Positions 52,471 to 61,966 of a stretch of DNA of 64,000 bases are shown piece by piece. The translations under genes and the position numbers were made by a program. The stretch spans positions 186,001 to 250,000 of the forward strand of contig NZ_JAGSYF010000003.1 in NCBI RefSeq assembly GCF_025685645.1. Reading direction: 5' to 3'. The stretch's first letter is position 1, and each line of letters starts with the position of its first letter. The stretch comes from Edaphobacter bradus. Its GTDB lineage: Bacteria; Acidobacteriota; Terriglobia; Terriglobales; Acidobacteriaceae. The notes under the pieces are model-generated. The model made no database searches and was not told the DNA's origin. It saw only the letters and a list, made by a program, of their open reading frames with translations.

Positions 52471-52796
52471 GCGGGTCTCCTTCGGTTGTCAGCGAGAAAG
52501 GGTGAGCCGCTTCCATCCGCCGCACGAAGGCGGCGAGATGCTGCAAAGAAAGCAGAGAGTAGAACGGCTGACGCTGGGCGAGAACTTCGCCAGGCTCGGA
52601 GGCGCTCGGCTAGTCGCCGCCGAAGAGGCTAGGCCGCGTGCTGGAAGGCAGACCGCACAGGTACGTGCGCGGCATCTGCTGCGTCCTGGAGGGGCACGAT
52701 ACCCCTGTGGCCTTGGAGATTGGTTCCATCGCGACTGAGAGACGGGATCTCATAAGGCTCGGCCTGTGCCGCTGAGTATAGCGCATTGAGCCCACC
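52471..52796. other. Gap upstream of the aminotransferase
   Basis: A stretch of 326 bases without a convincing gene. On the minus strand TATACT (52775-52780) could be a -10 element giving a leader of about 290 bases. CAATGCGCT is repeated directly around it. A 48-codon frame (MRSRLSVAMEPISKA..., 52610-52753 region) is not convincing. No known riboswitch is recognised. Confidence 0.4.
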
Positions 52797-53501
52797 TTAG
52801 TGGAGCGCATTGCCAGTAACGATCGGGTGCGGCATCCCATCGTCAAACTGGACCGAAAACTCAAGGATCCCCGTCAGCAGATCGCGATGCTGCGTCGTAA
52901 AGTCGAGGCAGATCACCTCATCTGCCTGCGCTTTCGCTCCGGCCTTCTGCTTGTCAGGGACTATGCTGCGAAAGCAGGCCTTGGCCGCATAGGTCGTCAC
53001 CACCGGGACTCCAATAACCGCAGTATCATCCTGCCTGGCAGAGCCCAGCGTAATTGCTGCAGGACGGCCGTCGATCGTGTAGTGAAACGGCTCCTGCAAC
53101 AGAGACGCCGTTCCATACCGCTTGAGCTGCCGCAGAATCTGCTCCTTCGTAAACCATCCCTGCTGCTCTGCCTGCTTCAATGCACCCGGACACGTGCCGT
53201 CGATGGCCGAGATAACAAACGCCGAACTGCCAAGCTTGCTCTCCGAGCCTGCGGAGAGAATCGAGCGGACGCACTGCGGCGCCGCGGGGCCTTTGTCCGA
53301 TGCCTGCGCTTTCGCCGCGCCCGTCATCACAGGCGTGAACTCGGCCGGATACGCAAAGGTCATGTTCAGCCCGGGATCGCGAAAGAGTTTGAGCGCAGTC
53401 GTGGGAGGCTTAGCAGGAGATTGCTGCGAAGTCTGCGCGAGACAAGGAGCAGCAAAGAGAGGCAGGCACAGCAACACCGCGGTCCGCAGCAACATGGCCA
53501 T
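52797..53501 (-). CDS. Exported hypothetical protein
   Basis: A 234-residue protein with signal peptide MAMLLRTAVLLCLPLFAAPCLA and a QTSQQSPAKPP linker. The mature part has RDPGLNMTFAYPAEFTPV near 41-58 and repeated Cys residues (QCVRS, GTCPG, KACFRS, EVICLDF), perhaps forming disulfides. A PsbP/DUF1795-like fold is possible, because this phrase resembles the start of such domains, but it is unproven. It lies between cysS and the aminotransferase on the same strand. Confidence 0.7.
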   Translation of the reverse strand: MAMLLRTAVLLCLPLFAAPCLAQTSQQSPAKPPTTALKLFRDPGLNMTFAYPAEFTPVMTGAAKAQASDKGPAAPQCVRSILSAGSESKLGSSAFVISAIDGTCPGALKQAEQQGWFTKEQILRQLKRYGTASLLQEPFHYTIDGRPAAITLGSARQDDTAVIGVPVVTTYAAKACFRSIVPDKQKAGAKAQADEVICLDFTTQHRDLLTGILEFSVQFDDGMPHPIVTGNALH

Positions 53502-53576
53502 ATCGTAGCACTTGTGGTCAAAACTGCATGGTCAACGCCAGCAAGCTCGCACTCGATCCTATCTTCCGTCAGAAGT

Positions 53577-55049
53577 CTACTTACGCTTCCAGCGGACGCC
53601 GTCCTTCGAATCCTCAAGCAGAATTCCCTTGGCCAGAAGCTCGTTCCGAATCGCGTCGGCCCGCGCGAAGTTGCGCGTCTTCTTGGCCTGCGTCCTTTCG
53701 GCGACAAGTGCATCGATCGCCTCATCGCTCAGCGACAGCGTGGCAACCATCGATGAGTCGGCCTCACCCAGCCGCCCTTCAGCCTCAGCCCATGCCAGCG
53801 CAGCGCGTGTGATCTCGGCGTCCCTGTCTTCGAGCACCGCAAAGACTCCATCGAACAGCGCAAGCACGCGAAGAATCTCGCTCACATTGCCTGCGCGAAG
53901 CGCATGCGCATCCGCGGCAGAGTTCGCCGTGCGCACCAGGTCGAAGATCGCCGCACGAGCCTCGGCCGTATTCAGGTCGTTCGCCAGAGCGGCGGTGTAG
54001 TCCTTCTCGGCCTTCGCTGCCGCCTGCGCCACTGCCTCGTCCAAACCTTCAGGAAAGCCACCCTTCAGCATGCGTTGGTGAAACGTCCGCAGCCGGTCAA
54101 TCGCGTTGGTGGACTCCTTCAGGCTCTCGAAGGTGAAGTTCATCTGATGGCGGTACGGAACCGAGATCAGCAGGAACCGTATCGCCGAAGCACGATAGCC
54201 CTTCAGCAGAAGATCGCGCAGCGTGTAGAAGTTCCCCTCGGACTTCGACATCTTGCGTCCTTCCACCAAGAGAAAGCGCACATGCATCCAGTGCCGCGCA
54301 AACGCGTGCCCGCTCGCCGACTCCGACTGCGCAATCTCGTTCTCGTGATGCGGAAACATCAGGTCTTCGCCGCCCGCATGCAGATCGAACGACTCACCCA
54401 GATACTTCATCGCCATTGCGGAGCACTCGATATGCCACCCCGGACGCCCGCAGCCCAACGCCGTATCCCAGTGCTGCTCGCCGGGCTTGCAGGCCTTCCA
54501 CAACGCAAAGTCGCGTGCAGCATCTTTCTCGTACTCGTCCACATCCACGCGCGCGCCGTCTTCGATCCCCTCGAAATCCTTGCGCGAGAGCTTGCCGTAC
54601 TCCGGGAACCGCGCGATGCGGAAGTACCAGCTCCCATCGTCTGTCTGGTACGCGATGTCCCTGGCCGCAAGGTTCTCCACCATCGCAACCATCTCCGGAA
54701 TGCAGCTCGTCGCATGCGCTACATACTCCGGCCGCTGAATCCCCAGCGCATCGGAGTCCTCAAAGAAGGCCCGTTCAAACTTTGCCGTGTACTCCGCAAT
54801 CGGCAGGCCTGCCATGGTCGCATTGCGAATGATCTTGTCATCCACGTCGGTCACGTTCATCACGTGCCGGACCTTCATCCCCTGCTCGAGCAGGAAGCGG
54901 CGCAGCACGTCGACGTGCAGAAACGTCCTGAAGTTCCCGATGTGTCCATAGTCATACACCGTCGGGCCGCAACAGTACATTCGCAGTTCGGGAGCGCCGA
55001 CTGGCTCCAGCGTCTCGGTCTTGCCGCCCAGGGTATTGAAAAGTTCCAT
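53577..55049 (-). CDS. cysS: Cysteinyl-tRNA synthetase
   Basis: Charges tRNA-Cys. From ATG 55049 the protein is 490 residues long, the normal length. The zinc and HIGH region reads MYCCGPTVYDYGHIGNFRTF near 23-42. GWHIECSAMA holds the second zinc Cys, and GGEDLMFPHHENEIAQSE is the third zinc segment. The KMSKSEGN loop follows near 270. The frame opens at 55088, but the extension lacks family resemblance. The C-terminal anticodon-binding part ends DSKDGVRWKRK. Confidence 0.96.
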   Translation of the reverse strand: MELFNTLGGKTETLEPVGAPELRMYCCGPTVYDYGHIGNFRTFLHVDVLRRFLLEQGMKVRHVMNVTDVDDKIIRNATMAGLPIAEYTAKFERAFFEDSDALGIQRPEYVAHATSCIPEMVAMVENLAARDIAYQTDDGSWYFRIARFPEYGKLSRKDFEGIEDGARVDVDEYEKDAARDFALWKACKPGEQHWDTALGCGRPGWHIECSAMAMKYLGESFDLHAGGEDLMFPHHENEIAQSESASGHAFARHWMHVRFLLVEGRKMSKSEGNFYTLRDLLLKGYRASAIRFLLISVPYRHQMNFTFESLKESTNAIDRLRTFHQRMLKGGFPEGLDEAVAQAAAKAEKDYTAALANDLNTAEARAAIFDLVRTANSAADAHALRAGNVSEILRVLALFDGVFAVLEDRDAEITRAALAWAEAEGRLGEADSSMVATLSLSDEAIDALVAERTQAKKTRNFARADAIRNELLAKGILLEDSKDGVRWKRK

Positions 55050-55171
55050 TGTTGCCACGTGCGCTCTTATCCTGCCGCAGCCGAGCACGTAGCGCGGTGC
55101 AGACCACTTTTCTTTTGAAATTCCCTATTGATTTTAGCCGATGGCCCGTTTGCTCATTGTTCCTCGAGGTG

Positions 55172-56407
55172 CTATCCCTGCCCCAGACGAAGCTGCGGCG
55201 TCGCGCCCAGGTCATCGCCTGCAAACTGCTCGAGGACAAACTTCGGCCACGCCGCAGCCGCAATCATCGCGGCGTTGTCGGTCGAAAGGGCCAGCGACGG
55301 AAACGCCACCGGCAATCCGCGCCGGTCAGCCTCAGCCTGAAACCGCCGCCGCAGCTCGCGATTCGCAGCCACGCCGCCCGAAACCACAATGCCGCGCGCG
55401 CCGAACGCCTCCGCCGCAGCGAAGGTCTGGCGAAGTAGATTCCCTACCACCGCGTACTGGAACGACGCGATCAAATCCAGCGTCTGCGCATCGCATAGCC
55501 CTACAACCTCGTCCGAACCAGGCTTCAACTCCAGCTTCGCCGCCAGCGCCGCCCGCCGTGCCTCCACGCTCTCTCGCATGTGACGCGTCTCGATGTGCCG
55601 CAACACCGCCGTCTTGATGCCGCTGAAGGAAAAATCAAAGCTCGGCCCACTCGCGGCCACAGGAGCCTTCTTGTTCGGCAGCGAAGCCCCATCGCGATGC
55701 GGACGCGGCTTGATCTGCGCGAAGCTGAACTTCACCGCGCGCGGATTTCCCCGCACCGCCAGCGAATCGATCCACGGCCCTCCCGGATACCCCAACCCCA
55801 GCAGCTTCGCCACCTTGTCATAAGCCTCGCCAGCAGCGTCGTCCACCGTGCGGCCCACGTTGCGGTATCGCCACGCGCCCTCGCTGTCCTGCGTCTCGGC
55901 AAGATCCCGCGTTTGTTCTGCCAAATACAGATGCGTGTGCCCACCCGAGACCACCAGCGCGAGCAGCGGCAGCTCCATCGGAGCCTCAGCCCGCTGCCGG
56001 GCCTCCATCAGCACCGCATGAATGTGTCCCTCCAGATGGTTCACGCCGATCAGCGGCTTCCCCAGTCCAAAGCTCAGCGCCTTCGCATACGTAATCCCCA
56101 CCAGCAGCGCGCCGGCAAGCCCCGGCCCCTCGGTCACCGCCACTGCATCAATATCGTCCAGGCTCACACCACTCCGCGAAAGCGCCTCGCGCACCACAGG
56201 CACTACGTTGCGCAGATGCTCCCGCGAAGCCAACTCCGGCACCACGCCGCCGTAGTTCGCATGCAGATTCATCTGCGAAGCAACTACATTCGACAGCGCG
56301 TCCGTGCCTCCACGAACGACCGCCGCAGCCGTCTCGTCGCACGAGCTTTCGATGCCCAGGATTAGACCCTGTGTCCTGCTTAGGCCTGTTCCGCTACCAT
56401 CGCGCAT
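55172..56407 (-). CDS. tsaD: tRNA N6-adenosine threonylcarbamoyltransferase
   Basis: Transfers the threonylcarbamoyl group to A37 of ANN-decoding tRNAs, with TsaB and TsaE. The start of the fold is [17 protein letters not shown] near 13-29. The metal-binding HLEGHIHAV and the GGHTHLYL strand follow. The C-terminal [14 protein letters not shown] is also typical. The ATG at 56407 gives 411 residues, against about 340 in E. coli, owing to an insertion near [30 protein letters not shown] box six bases before the ATG suggests a leaderless transcript. Confidence 0.94.
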   Translation of the reverse strand: MRDGSGTGLSRTQGLILGIESSCDETAAAVVRGGTDALSNVVASQMNLHANYGGVVPELASREHLRNVVPVVREALSRSGVSLDDIDAVAVTEGPGLAGALLVGITYAKALSFGLGKPLIGVNHLEGHIHAVLMEARQRAEAPMELPLLALVVSGGHTHLYLAEQTRDLAETQDSEGAWRYRNVGRTVDDAAGEAYDKVAKLLGLGYPGGPWIDSLAVRGNPRAVKFSFAQIKPRPHRDGASLPNKKAPVAASGPSFDFSFSGIKTAVLRHIETRHMRESVEARRAALAAKLELKPGSDEVVGLCDAQTLDLIASFQYAVVGNLLRQTFAAAEAFGARGIVVSGGVAANRELRRRFQAEADRRGLPVAFPSLALSTDNAAMIAAAAWPKFVLEQFAGDDLGATPQLRLGQG

Positions 56408-56413
56408 CTCTTT

Positions 56414-56419
56414 ATCATA
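56414..56419 (-). promoter_or_regulatory. Putative -10 for leaderless tsaD
   Basis: TATGAT on the minus strand ends six bases (AAAGAG) before the tsaD ATG, so the transcript would begin at or near the A of the start codon. The divergent cca start codon is only 15 bases from this box on the other side. No good -35 is seen. Confidence 0.35.
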
Positions 56420-56433
56420 GGTGAGAGCCGCGC

Positions 56434-57858
56434 ATGGCACCCAGCATCCAGTCCGACCCGCGATACCTCGCCGCACACGAGATCGCCCTCACCCTCCGCA
56501 GCGCGGGCCATCAGGCCTACCTCGCCGGAGGCTGCGTGCGCGATCTCCTCCTCGACATAGCGCCCAAAGACTACGACGTAGCCACCAGCGCCACACCGGA
56601 TGCCGTCCTAAGACTCTTCCCCAACAAGAAAGCCCTCACCGTGGGCGCGCACTTCGGCGTCGTCCTCGTCTGTGAGCCAAACCGCGGGGAACCAAACAAC
56701 GGGGAAGACAACGTCGTCTCCACCGAAGTCGCCACCTTCCGCCACGACGGAGTCTACTCGGACGGCCGCCGCCCCGACGCCGTTCGCTTCTCCAGCGATC
56801 CCACAGAAGACGTGCAGCGCCGCGACTTCACCATCAATGGCATGCTCCTCGATCCCCCCATCTTCGAGCGGACAGGCGATGCCCCCGCCGCAACTCTCGA
56901 CTACGTAGGCGGCCGCAACGACCTCGCCGCACGCATCATCCGCGCCATCGGCGACCCCGCCCAGCGCTTCGCCGAAGACAAGCTGCGTATGCTCCGCGCC
57001 ATCCGCTTCGCCTCCCGCCTCGACTTCGACATCGAGCCAACGACCTTCGCCGCCATCCACAACGCCGCAGCGCAGATCAATCAGGTCAGCCTCGAGCGCG
57101 TCCGCGACGAGCTCACCCTGATGCTCACCGAAGGCCGCGCCCGCCGGGCCTTTGAGCTGCTCGACTCAAGCGGCCTCCTCGCGCAGGTCCTCCCCGAGGC
57201 CACACGCATGCACGGCGTCCAGCAGCCGCCCGAGTTCCACCCCGAGGGCGACGTCTGGGTCCACACCATGCTCTTGCTTGAAAAGCTTCCCGCCGGCTGC
57301 TCGCCCACGCTCGCTTGGGGAGCGCTCCTGCACGACATCGGCAAACCCGCCACCTTCCGTGCGCCCAACCCCAACGACCCACACGACCGCATCCGCTTCA
57401 ACGGCCACGTCGAGGTCGGCGTACGCATTGCAGAGAAGGTCCTCGCACACCTGCGCTTCTCCAACGAAGACTCCGCGCAGATCGTCGCGCTCGTCAAAAA
57501 CCACATGCGCTTCGGAGACGTCATGCACATGCGCCAGTCCACGCTGAAGCGCTTCCTCCGCCTGCCACACTTCGACGAACAACTCGAACTCCACCGCATC
57601 GACTGCGCCTCCGCGCACGGCGACCTCAGCCTCTACGACTTCACAAAGCAGCAGTACGAGACCGCGCCCGCTGAAGAGATCCACCCCAGGCTCCTGCTCA
57701 CCGGCCGCGAGCTCATCGCCGCCGGCTACCACCCCGGCCCGCGCTTCAAGGCGATGCTCGAGGCCGCCGAAGACGCCCAGCTTGAAGGCGCCGTTAGCAC
57801 CCCCGAGCAAGCCCTCTCGCTCATACGTGAGCGCTTCGGCAAGCCTCCCGCCGCCTGA
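56434..57858 (+). CDS. cca: CCA tRNA nucleotidyltransferase family protein with HD domain
   Basis: Adds or repairs the CCA end of tRNAs, or is a related poly(A) polymerase. The catalytic head has [24 protein letters not shown] near 29-52, with the Asp pair, and [13 protein letters not shown] near 129-141. An RNA-binding segment with [15 protein letters not shown] follows, then an HD domain ([12 protein letters not shown] and [13 protein letters not shown]). It has 474 residues. GGTGAGAG upstream of the ATG acts as ribosome-binding site. Because tRNA-Arg in this window encodes CCA itself, a repair role is possible. The gene is head to head with tsaD, 26 bases apart. Confidence 0.9.
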   Translation: MAPSIQSDPRYLAAHEIALTLRSAGHQAYLAGGCVRDLLLDIAPKDYDVATSATPDAVLRLFPNKKALTVGAHFGVVLVCEPNRGEPNNGEDNVVSTEVATFRHDGVYSDGRRPDAVRFSSDPTEDVQRRDFTINGMLLDPPIFERTGDAPAATLDYVGGRNDLAARIIRAIGDPAQRFAEDKLRMLRAIRFASRLDFDIEPTTFAAIHNAAAQINQVSLERVRDELTLMLTEGRARRAFELLDSSGLLAQVLPEATRMHGVQQPPEFHPEGDVWVHTMLLLEKLPAGCSPTLAWGALLHDIGKPATFRAPNPNDPHDRIRFNGHVEVGVRIAEKVLAHLRFSNEDSAQIVALVKNHMRFGDVMHMRQSTLKRFLRLPHFDEQLELHRIDCASAHGDLSLYDFTKQQYETAPAEEIHPRLLLTGRELIAAGYHPGPRFKAMLEAAEDAQLEGAVSTPEQALSLIRERFGKPPAA

Positions 57859-57878
57859 GCGCGTCTATACGGTTCCCT

Positions 57879-58706
57879 TTAGTTTTTTGATTCGCCGTTC
57901 ACGTTCGTCCGGTACACACTCTGCGAGGTGTTCACCTGGCTTCGCAGCTTGATCAACTCCAGAACCCCAGGGTCGTTCGCCTGCTCACCATGGGGAGCAA
58001 ACAAGGCACGTCCACGGTCCGCTGCACTTTCTCGAGGCTCGCACAGGTAGTACACAGCGAGACTGTTTCGTGCCCTGCCCGGCGGGCAGGTCACTGGCTC
58101 CGGAAGCCCATGCCACGACCTCTGCGAAGTATCGAAGATCACTGCACGGTTGAACATGCACGAAATCTGCTTCCGCAGTTCACCCGGCGCACCGTTGTTA
58201 TCCGCCCAGAGCCCCAGCGCTCCTCCGTACTCCTCACGCCAGTCGGGAGCCACATAGACAATCAGATTCAGAATCCGCTCCAACCCCAGCTTCGGGTGGA
58301 TCGAATAATCGAGGTGAGTGTTCAGTTTGCCGCCGGCGGCGTGCGAGTGCCAGCCGCCACCATGCAGGCCCGGATCGGCCCACAGCTTCACTCCGGCCAG
58401 CTTCGACATCTCCGCCACAAACTCATCGGAGTTCAAAAAATTGAACAGCGCATAGGTATTCTTCGGAAAACGATCCCAATGGTTCAACGCCTTCTTCACC
58501 TCGATGGCGTTGTTATAGACAGACCAAGCCGGGCCATCAAACTCCGGAAACTCCTCGGCAACCGCGCGCGCCACGTCTTCACGGAGGAAGTTATCGATCA
58601 CAATATGTCGAAAGGGATCTCCCGAGTCGAAATCAGAACTCAGATCGTCAAAGTTGATCTCTTCACGAAGCAGGGATTCATTCTCTGTCTGCAGTAGATT
58701 GTTCAT
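57879..58706 (-). CDS. 2-oxoglutarate/Fe(II)-dependent oxygenase
   Basis: A 275-residue cytoplasmic enzyme. The double-stranded beta-helix carries the iron ligands His-x-Asp in GGKLNTHLDYSIHP near 130 and the distal His in TSQRSWHGLPEPV near 200, followed by an Arg (GRARNSLAVYYL) for 2-oxoglutarate. The N-terminal half (HIVIDNFLREDVARAVAEEFP near 34-54) is common to prolyl-hydroxylase-like proteins of envelope gene clusters. Located beside a GT2 gene on the same strand, it may act on a sugar- or lipid-bound substrate. This is inference only. No good ribosome-binding site is seen. Confidence 0.87.
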   Translation of the reverse strand: MNNLLQTENESLLREEINFDDLSSDFDSGDPFRHIVIDNFLREDVARAVAEEFPEFDGPAWSVYNNAIEVKKALNHWDRFPKNTYALFNFLNSDEFVAEMSKLAGVKLWADPGLHGGGWHSHAAGGKLNTHLDYSIHPKLGLERILNLIVYVAPDWREEYGGALGLWADNNGAPGELRKQISCMFNRAVIFDTSQRSWHGLPEPVTCPPGRARNSLAVYYLCEPRESAADRGRALFAPHGEQANDPGVLELIKLRSQVNTSQSVYRTNVNGESKN

Positions 58707-58768
58707 CTGAGAAAAGAATATGAGAGCGTTGGGGGAGCGTCAAACACATTATCGACTCTGGAACCACT

Positions 58769-59668
58769 TCAAGGCATGGGCTCTCGCACGAACTCCGTTG
58801 CGCCTTGCCAGACGGCCCTCAAGCCATTCCAGTCTCTCTGCACGATCCGGTTTCCTGATCGCAGCGCTAAATAAAGCGGCATACCGATCAATGCCAGTCT
58901 TGAGTGCCTTCGGATGAATCGGAGAGAGGACACCGTAATCGTCTTTGTCATGAATGGCTTTTGACTCTTCGGCGTGCTTGCCCCCTCCTTATGCAGCACC
59001 GCCGTATCTTCGGCCATCACAATCTTCCAGTGTGTCTCCTGCATTCGCAGACACAGATCAGTGTCATCGCAATACATAAAGAAGCCTTCGTAGAGCAGAC
59101 CAACTTCTTCAAGCATCGCTCGACGTGCCAGCACGCTGGCGAAGGTTGTATAGCAGTTCTTGTCAAACTTCACCGGTGCGTGAAAATGCGTCGAGTAGGC
59201 GATCCACGGCCTGACCTTACCGCCACCCCATGCCTGCACCTGCGTCGGATCGTGCGCATACAGCAATACCGTTCCCACCAGCCCTGCCTCCGGGCTCGCC
59301 ATCGCCCGCCGCACCAGCTTCCGCAGTGTGTCCTGCGGGCAAACCGTATCGTTATTGAGCAGCCATACGAACTCCGCACTTCCCGCAAGCGCGGTTTGGA
59401 TCCCCACATTGCACCCCTTCGGGAACCCAAGGTTCTTACCAGTCTCGATCAGCGTCACCTCAGGAAACGCCGACCGTATGCGTCCCGCGGAGTCGTTTGT
59501 CGACCCGTTGTCCACCACAACAATCTGCAGATTGCGGTAGTCCTGTGTCCGAAGCGAGGATAGGCAATCGAGCGTATCCTGCCATCCGTTCCAGTTCACA
59601 ATCACACAGCACACGCTCGGACTCGCGTCAGCTGTGTCGTGCATCTCCATCGACTGCTCTCCCGTCAT
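58769..59668 (-). CDS. Glycosyltransferase family 2
   Basis: A 299-residue GT-A transferase. VCCVIVNWNGWQDTLDCLSSLRTQDY near 19-44, VVVDNGSTNDS near 50-60, ETGKNLGFPKGCNVGIQTAL near 74-93 and LLNNDTVCPQ near 103-112 with the metal-binding Asp. MYCDDTDLCLRMQ near 199 is the second acidic motif. It resembles rhamnosyltransferase-like members, with a basic C-terminal end that may sit at the membrane (RRHSRLALIGMPLYLALR). The 2OG oxygenase gene follows after 62 bases. The sugar is unknown. Confidence 0.9.
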   Translation of the reverse strand: MTGEQSMEMHDTADASPSVCCVIVNWNGWQDTLDCLSSLRTQDYRNLQIVVVDNGSTNDSAGRIRSAFPEVTLIETGKNLGFPKGCNVGIQTALAGSAEFVWLLNNDTVCPQDTLRKLVRRAMASPEAGLVGTVLLYAHDPTQVQAWGGGKVRPWIAYSTHFHAPVKFDKNCYTTFASVLARRAMLEEVGLLYEGFFMYCDDTDLCLRMQETHWKIVMAEDTAVLHKEGASTPKSQKPFMTKTITVSSLRFIRRHSRLALIGMPLYLALRSGNRIVQRDWNGLRAVWQGATEFVREPMP

Positions 59669-59748
59669 TCACTCTATATCACCCGCTTCAGGCGGGAAGC
59701 GTACGCTCCCATCTGCAACGGCCGTGACACTATGGTCAAATAGCAATC

Positions 59749-60603
59749 GTGACCCATCCCTTCGAAATCGGCCGCGCGCCCAACACCGTCTCCGCCGGCC
59801 ACGGTAAGCTCTTCCTCATCGGCGGCCCCTGCGTCATCGAGTCCGAACAGCACGCCCGCATGATGGCTGAGTCGATCCAGCGCATCACCTCCGACCTCGG
59901 CGTCCCGTACATCTTCAAGGCCAGCTACGACAAGGCCAACCGCACCTCCATCAAGAGCTTTCGCGGCCCCGGCCTTGTCGAAGGCACGCGCATCCTCCGC
60001 ACCATCGCCGAGACCACCGGGCTGCCCGTCCTCACCGACGTCCATACCGCAGAGGACTGCGCCGTCGCCGCCGAGTCCGTCGACGTCCTCCAGATTCCGG
60101 CCTTCCTATGCCGCCAGACTGACCTGCTGATCGCCGCCGCCGAGGCCGCGAAGACCAACAACCGCGCCATCAATATCAAGAAGGGCCAGTTTGTCGCCCC
60201 GGCCGACATGCGCCACGCCGTCGAAAAAGTCCGCGAGAGCGGCTGCGATCGCGTCTCCCTCACCGAGCGCGGAGCCAGCTTCGGGTACAACAACCTCGTC
60301 GTCGATATGCGCTCGCTGCCCATCATGCGCGCCTTCGCGCCGGTCGTCTTCGATGGAACCCACTCCGTCCAAACCCCTTCGGCAGCCAACGGAGTCAGCG
60401 GTGGCCAGCCCGAGTTCATCCCCGTCCTTGCCCGCGCCGCCGTCGCCGCCGGAGTTGACGGCGTCTTCCTCGAAGTCCACAACGACCCGCCGCATGCCAG
60501 GAGCGACGGAGCCAACGCGCTTCACCTCAACCACCTCAAGGCGGTGCTCGAACCGCTGCTCGCCATCCACGAGATCGTCAAGGGAATATCGCCTTCAGCC
60601 TGA
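59749..60603 (+). CDS. kdsA: 3-deoxy-8-phosphooctulonate synthase
   Basis: Condenses arabinose-5-phosphate with phosphoenolpyruvate to make KDO-8-phosphate for lipopolysaccharide. The 284 residues show LIGGPCVIESEQHARMMAESI near 24-44, FKASYDKANRTSIKSFRGPG near 59-78, LTDVHTAEDC near 95-104, INIKKGQFVAP near 140-150, VSLTERGASFGYNNLVVDMR near 167-186, and VFLEVHNDPPHARSDG near 240-255. GGPC carries the Cys of the metal-dependent form. The start is GTG 59749, without an obvious ribosome-binding site. It indicates a KDO-containing outer membrane. Confidence 0.96.
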   Translation: MTHPFEIGRAPNTVSAGHGKLFLIGGPCVIESEQHARMMAESIQRITSDLGVPYIFKASYDKANRTSIKSFRGPGLVEGTRILRTIAETTGLPVLTDVHTAEDCAVAAESVDVLQIPAFLCRQTDLLIAAAEAAKTNNRAINIKKGQFVAPADMRHAVEKVRESGCDRVSLTERGASFGYNNLVVDMRSLPIMRAFAPVVFDGTHSVQTPSAANGVSGGQPEFIPVLARAAVAAGVDGVFLEVHNDPPHARSDGANALHLNHLKAVLEPLLAIHEIVKGISPSA

Positions 60604-60656
60604 CAGCGCATCAGGCGATGCGTGAGGCAAAGCTGAGCAAAGCAGCCCAAATCCAG

Positions 60657-60686
60657 AAAAAAAAACGGCCCCTCGCGTGAGGGGCC
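60657..60686 (-). terminator. Terminator of the OmpA-family gene
   Basis: GGCCCCTC (60667-60674) pairs with GAGGGGCC (60679-60686). On the minus strand it is followed by nine T (60657-60665 read as A on plus), so it acts for the gene at 60830, and not for kdsA. Bases 60687-60829 show no gene. Confidence 0.85.
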
Positions 60687-60829
60687 AATCTGCCTTGGTT
60701 CTCTCTGGTTAGGAGAGTCTATTGCGGAGTGCGATCTATGTCGCAGGCTCTGCAAACTTTAGAACTTTCGGGCGGCACTCAAGCATCGCTGCTCGGCCCG
60801 TGCCGCCCTTTGGGGGGAGGGCTACTCGG

Positions 60830-61729
60830 TCACTCGGGCTTGCTCACACCCGCGTTGGATGTCGTTGGGGGCGTCGGAACAGCGTTCGACGCCGAAGTTG
60901 AGTTCATGGTCGCGAGACTGTTGTGCAGCAGGGTCACGCGGACTCCGTTGACGAGCGCCTTCTCACCCTCAGCCGGCTTGGTCGTGTTGCGGCCCATTCC
61001 GGTGCGGTAGATGCGGTAGACCGGGATCTGGTGCTCGGTGACGAGGTAACGAACCACCGAGTCAGCCATCGCCTGCGAGCTCTGCACGCCGCCGCGGCTA
61101 TATCCCTCCACCTCGACGATGTAGCCCTTCTCGGCGCTCAGCTTCGTCGCGACGTCGTCCAGTTGGGCCTTGGCCTTCGGACCGAGCGAGGTACGTCCCG
61201 CGGCGAACGGAATCTCGGTCGCCGAGACCTGCTGGTACTGGTCCAGATTGGTGACCGTGGTGTTCAGGGCATCTGTACGGGTGCTCGCGTTGGTCGCCAG
61301 CGTATTGGCTGCATTAGCGCGATTGCCCGCATCCGTCGCGTGCTGGTCGGCCAAGGTTGCGGCGGTCATCGCCTTATTGATGCCAGCCGTCGCGCGCGAA
61401 TCCACATCGCGGATGTCGTTGGCGTTCTTGGCCTGAAGCTGGTCGAGTTCGTTGGTGCGATCCTTGATCGGATCAACCTGCCTGTGTACCCACTTCTTGC
61501 GAGCGAGCGGGTTCATCTTGCCCCAGAAGCCTTCCTTCGACTGCGTATTGAGGGGCTGGCCGGTGGCGTAGGTCCCCTTGTCGTCCGGGCTGATCTGCGA
61601 AGTGGTGCTCGCAGGCTGCGTGGACTGGCTAGCGGGCGAACTCGACTGGGCCAGGGCGCTCATTCCCATCGCGCTACCCAGCACCAAAACTGAGAGACCA
61701 AAGGTATTTCCTGTTTTCATCATTTTCAA
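60830..61729 (-). CDS. OmpA-family protein with coiled-coil region
   Basis: A 299-residue exported protein. Signal peptide MKMMKTGNTFGLSVLVLGSAMGMSALA, then a Ser/Gln/Thr-rich stretch, a WGKMNPLARKKWVHRQ segment and a helical, coiled-coil-like region (about 75-165: LDQLQAKNANDIRDVDSRATAG, DQHATDAGNRANAANTLATNAST). The OmpA-like domain begins near 170 (EIPFAAGRTSLGPKAKAQLDDVATKL) and continues with EVEGYSRGGVQSSQAMADSVVRYLV. This domain binds peptidoglycan. There is no beta barrel, so anchoring is by association or by the helical part. GAGGAG lies seven bases before the ATG. Confidence 0.88.
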   Translation of the reverse strand: MKMMKTGNTFGLSVLVLGSAMGMSALAQSSSPASQSTQPASTTSQISPDDKGTYATGQPLNTQSKEGFWGKMNPLARKKWVHRQVDPIKDRTNELDQLQAKNANDIRDVDSRATAGINKAMTAATLADQHATDAGNRANAANTLATNASTRTDALNTTVTNLDQYQQVSATEIPFAAGRTSLGPKAKAQLDDVATKLSAEKGYIVEVEGYSRGGVQSSQAMADSVVRYLVTEHQIPVYRIYRTGMGRNTTKPAEGEKALVNGVRVTLLHNSLATMNSTSASNAVPTPPTTSNAGVSKPE

Positions 61730-61886
61730 ACTCCTCAGTGTCTTGGTTCGCCTAACGTTCAGACGTCAACACGCCATTGCATAGAGCATCTGGCGTGCCA
61801 AACTCAAAAACCCGTGGTTGTCTTTGAAAGCAAGTGACTTATGGCCAACGAGGTCGCAAACCGGCTCTCGGGAGAATGAGCACACG

Positions 61887-61926
61887 TTCAGCAAATTCTT
61901 CCGGGTCGCCGGTAACATTTGCTGAA
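61887..61926. other. Nested hairpin between two genes
   Basis: TTCAGCAAAT (61887-61896) and ATTTGCTGAA (61917-61926) form a perfect 10-bp inverted repeat, and a CCGG/CCGG stem around GTCG lies inside it. There is no T-run on either side, so a terminator is unlikely. It sits 158 bases upstream of the OmpA-family start and 41 bases downstream of the DUF2393-like gene. Confidence 0.5.
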
Positions 61927-61966
61927 TGCCGAAAGTCTGGATTTCCCAGCCCTTACCAGCCGGGAA

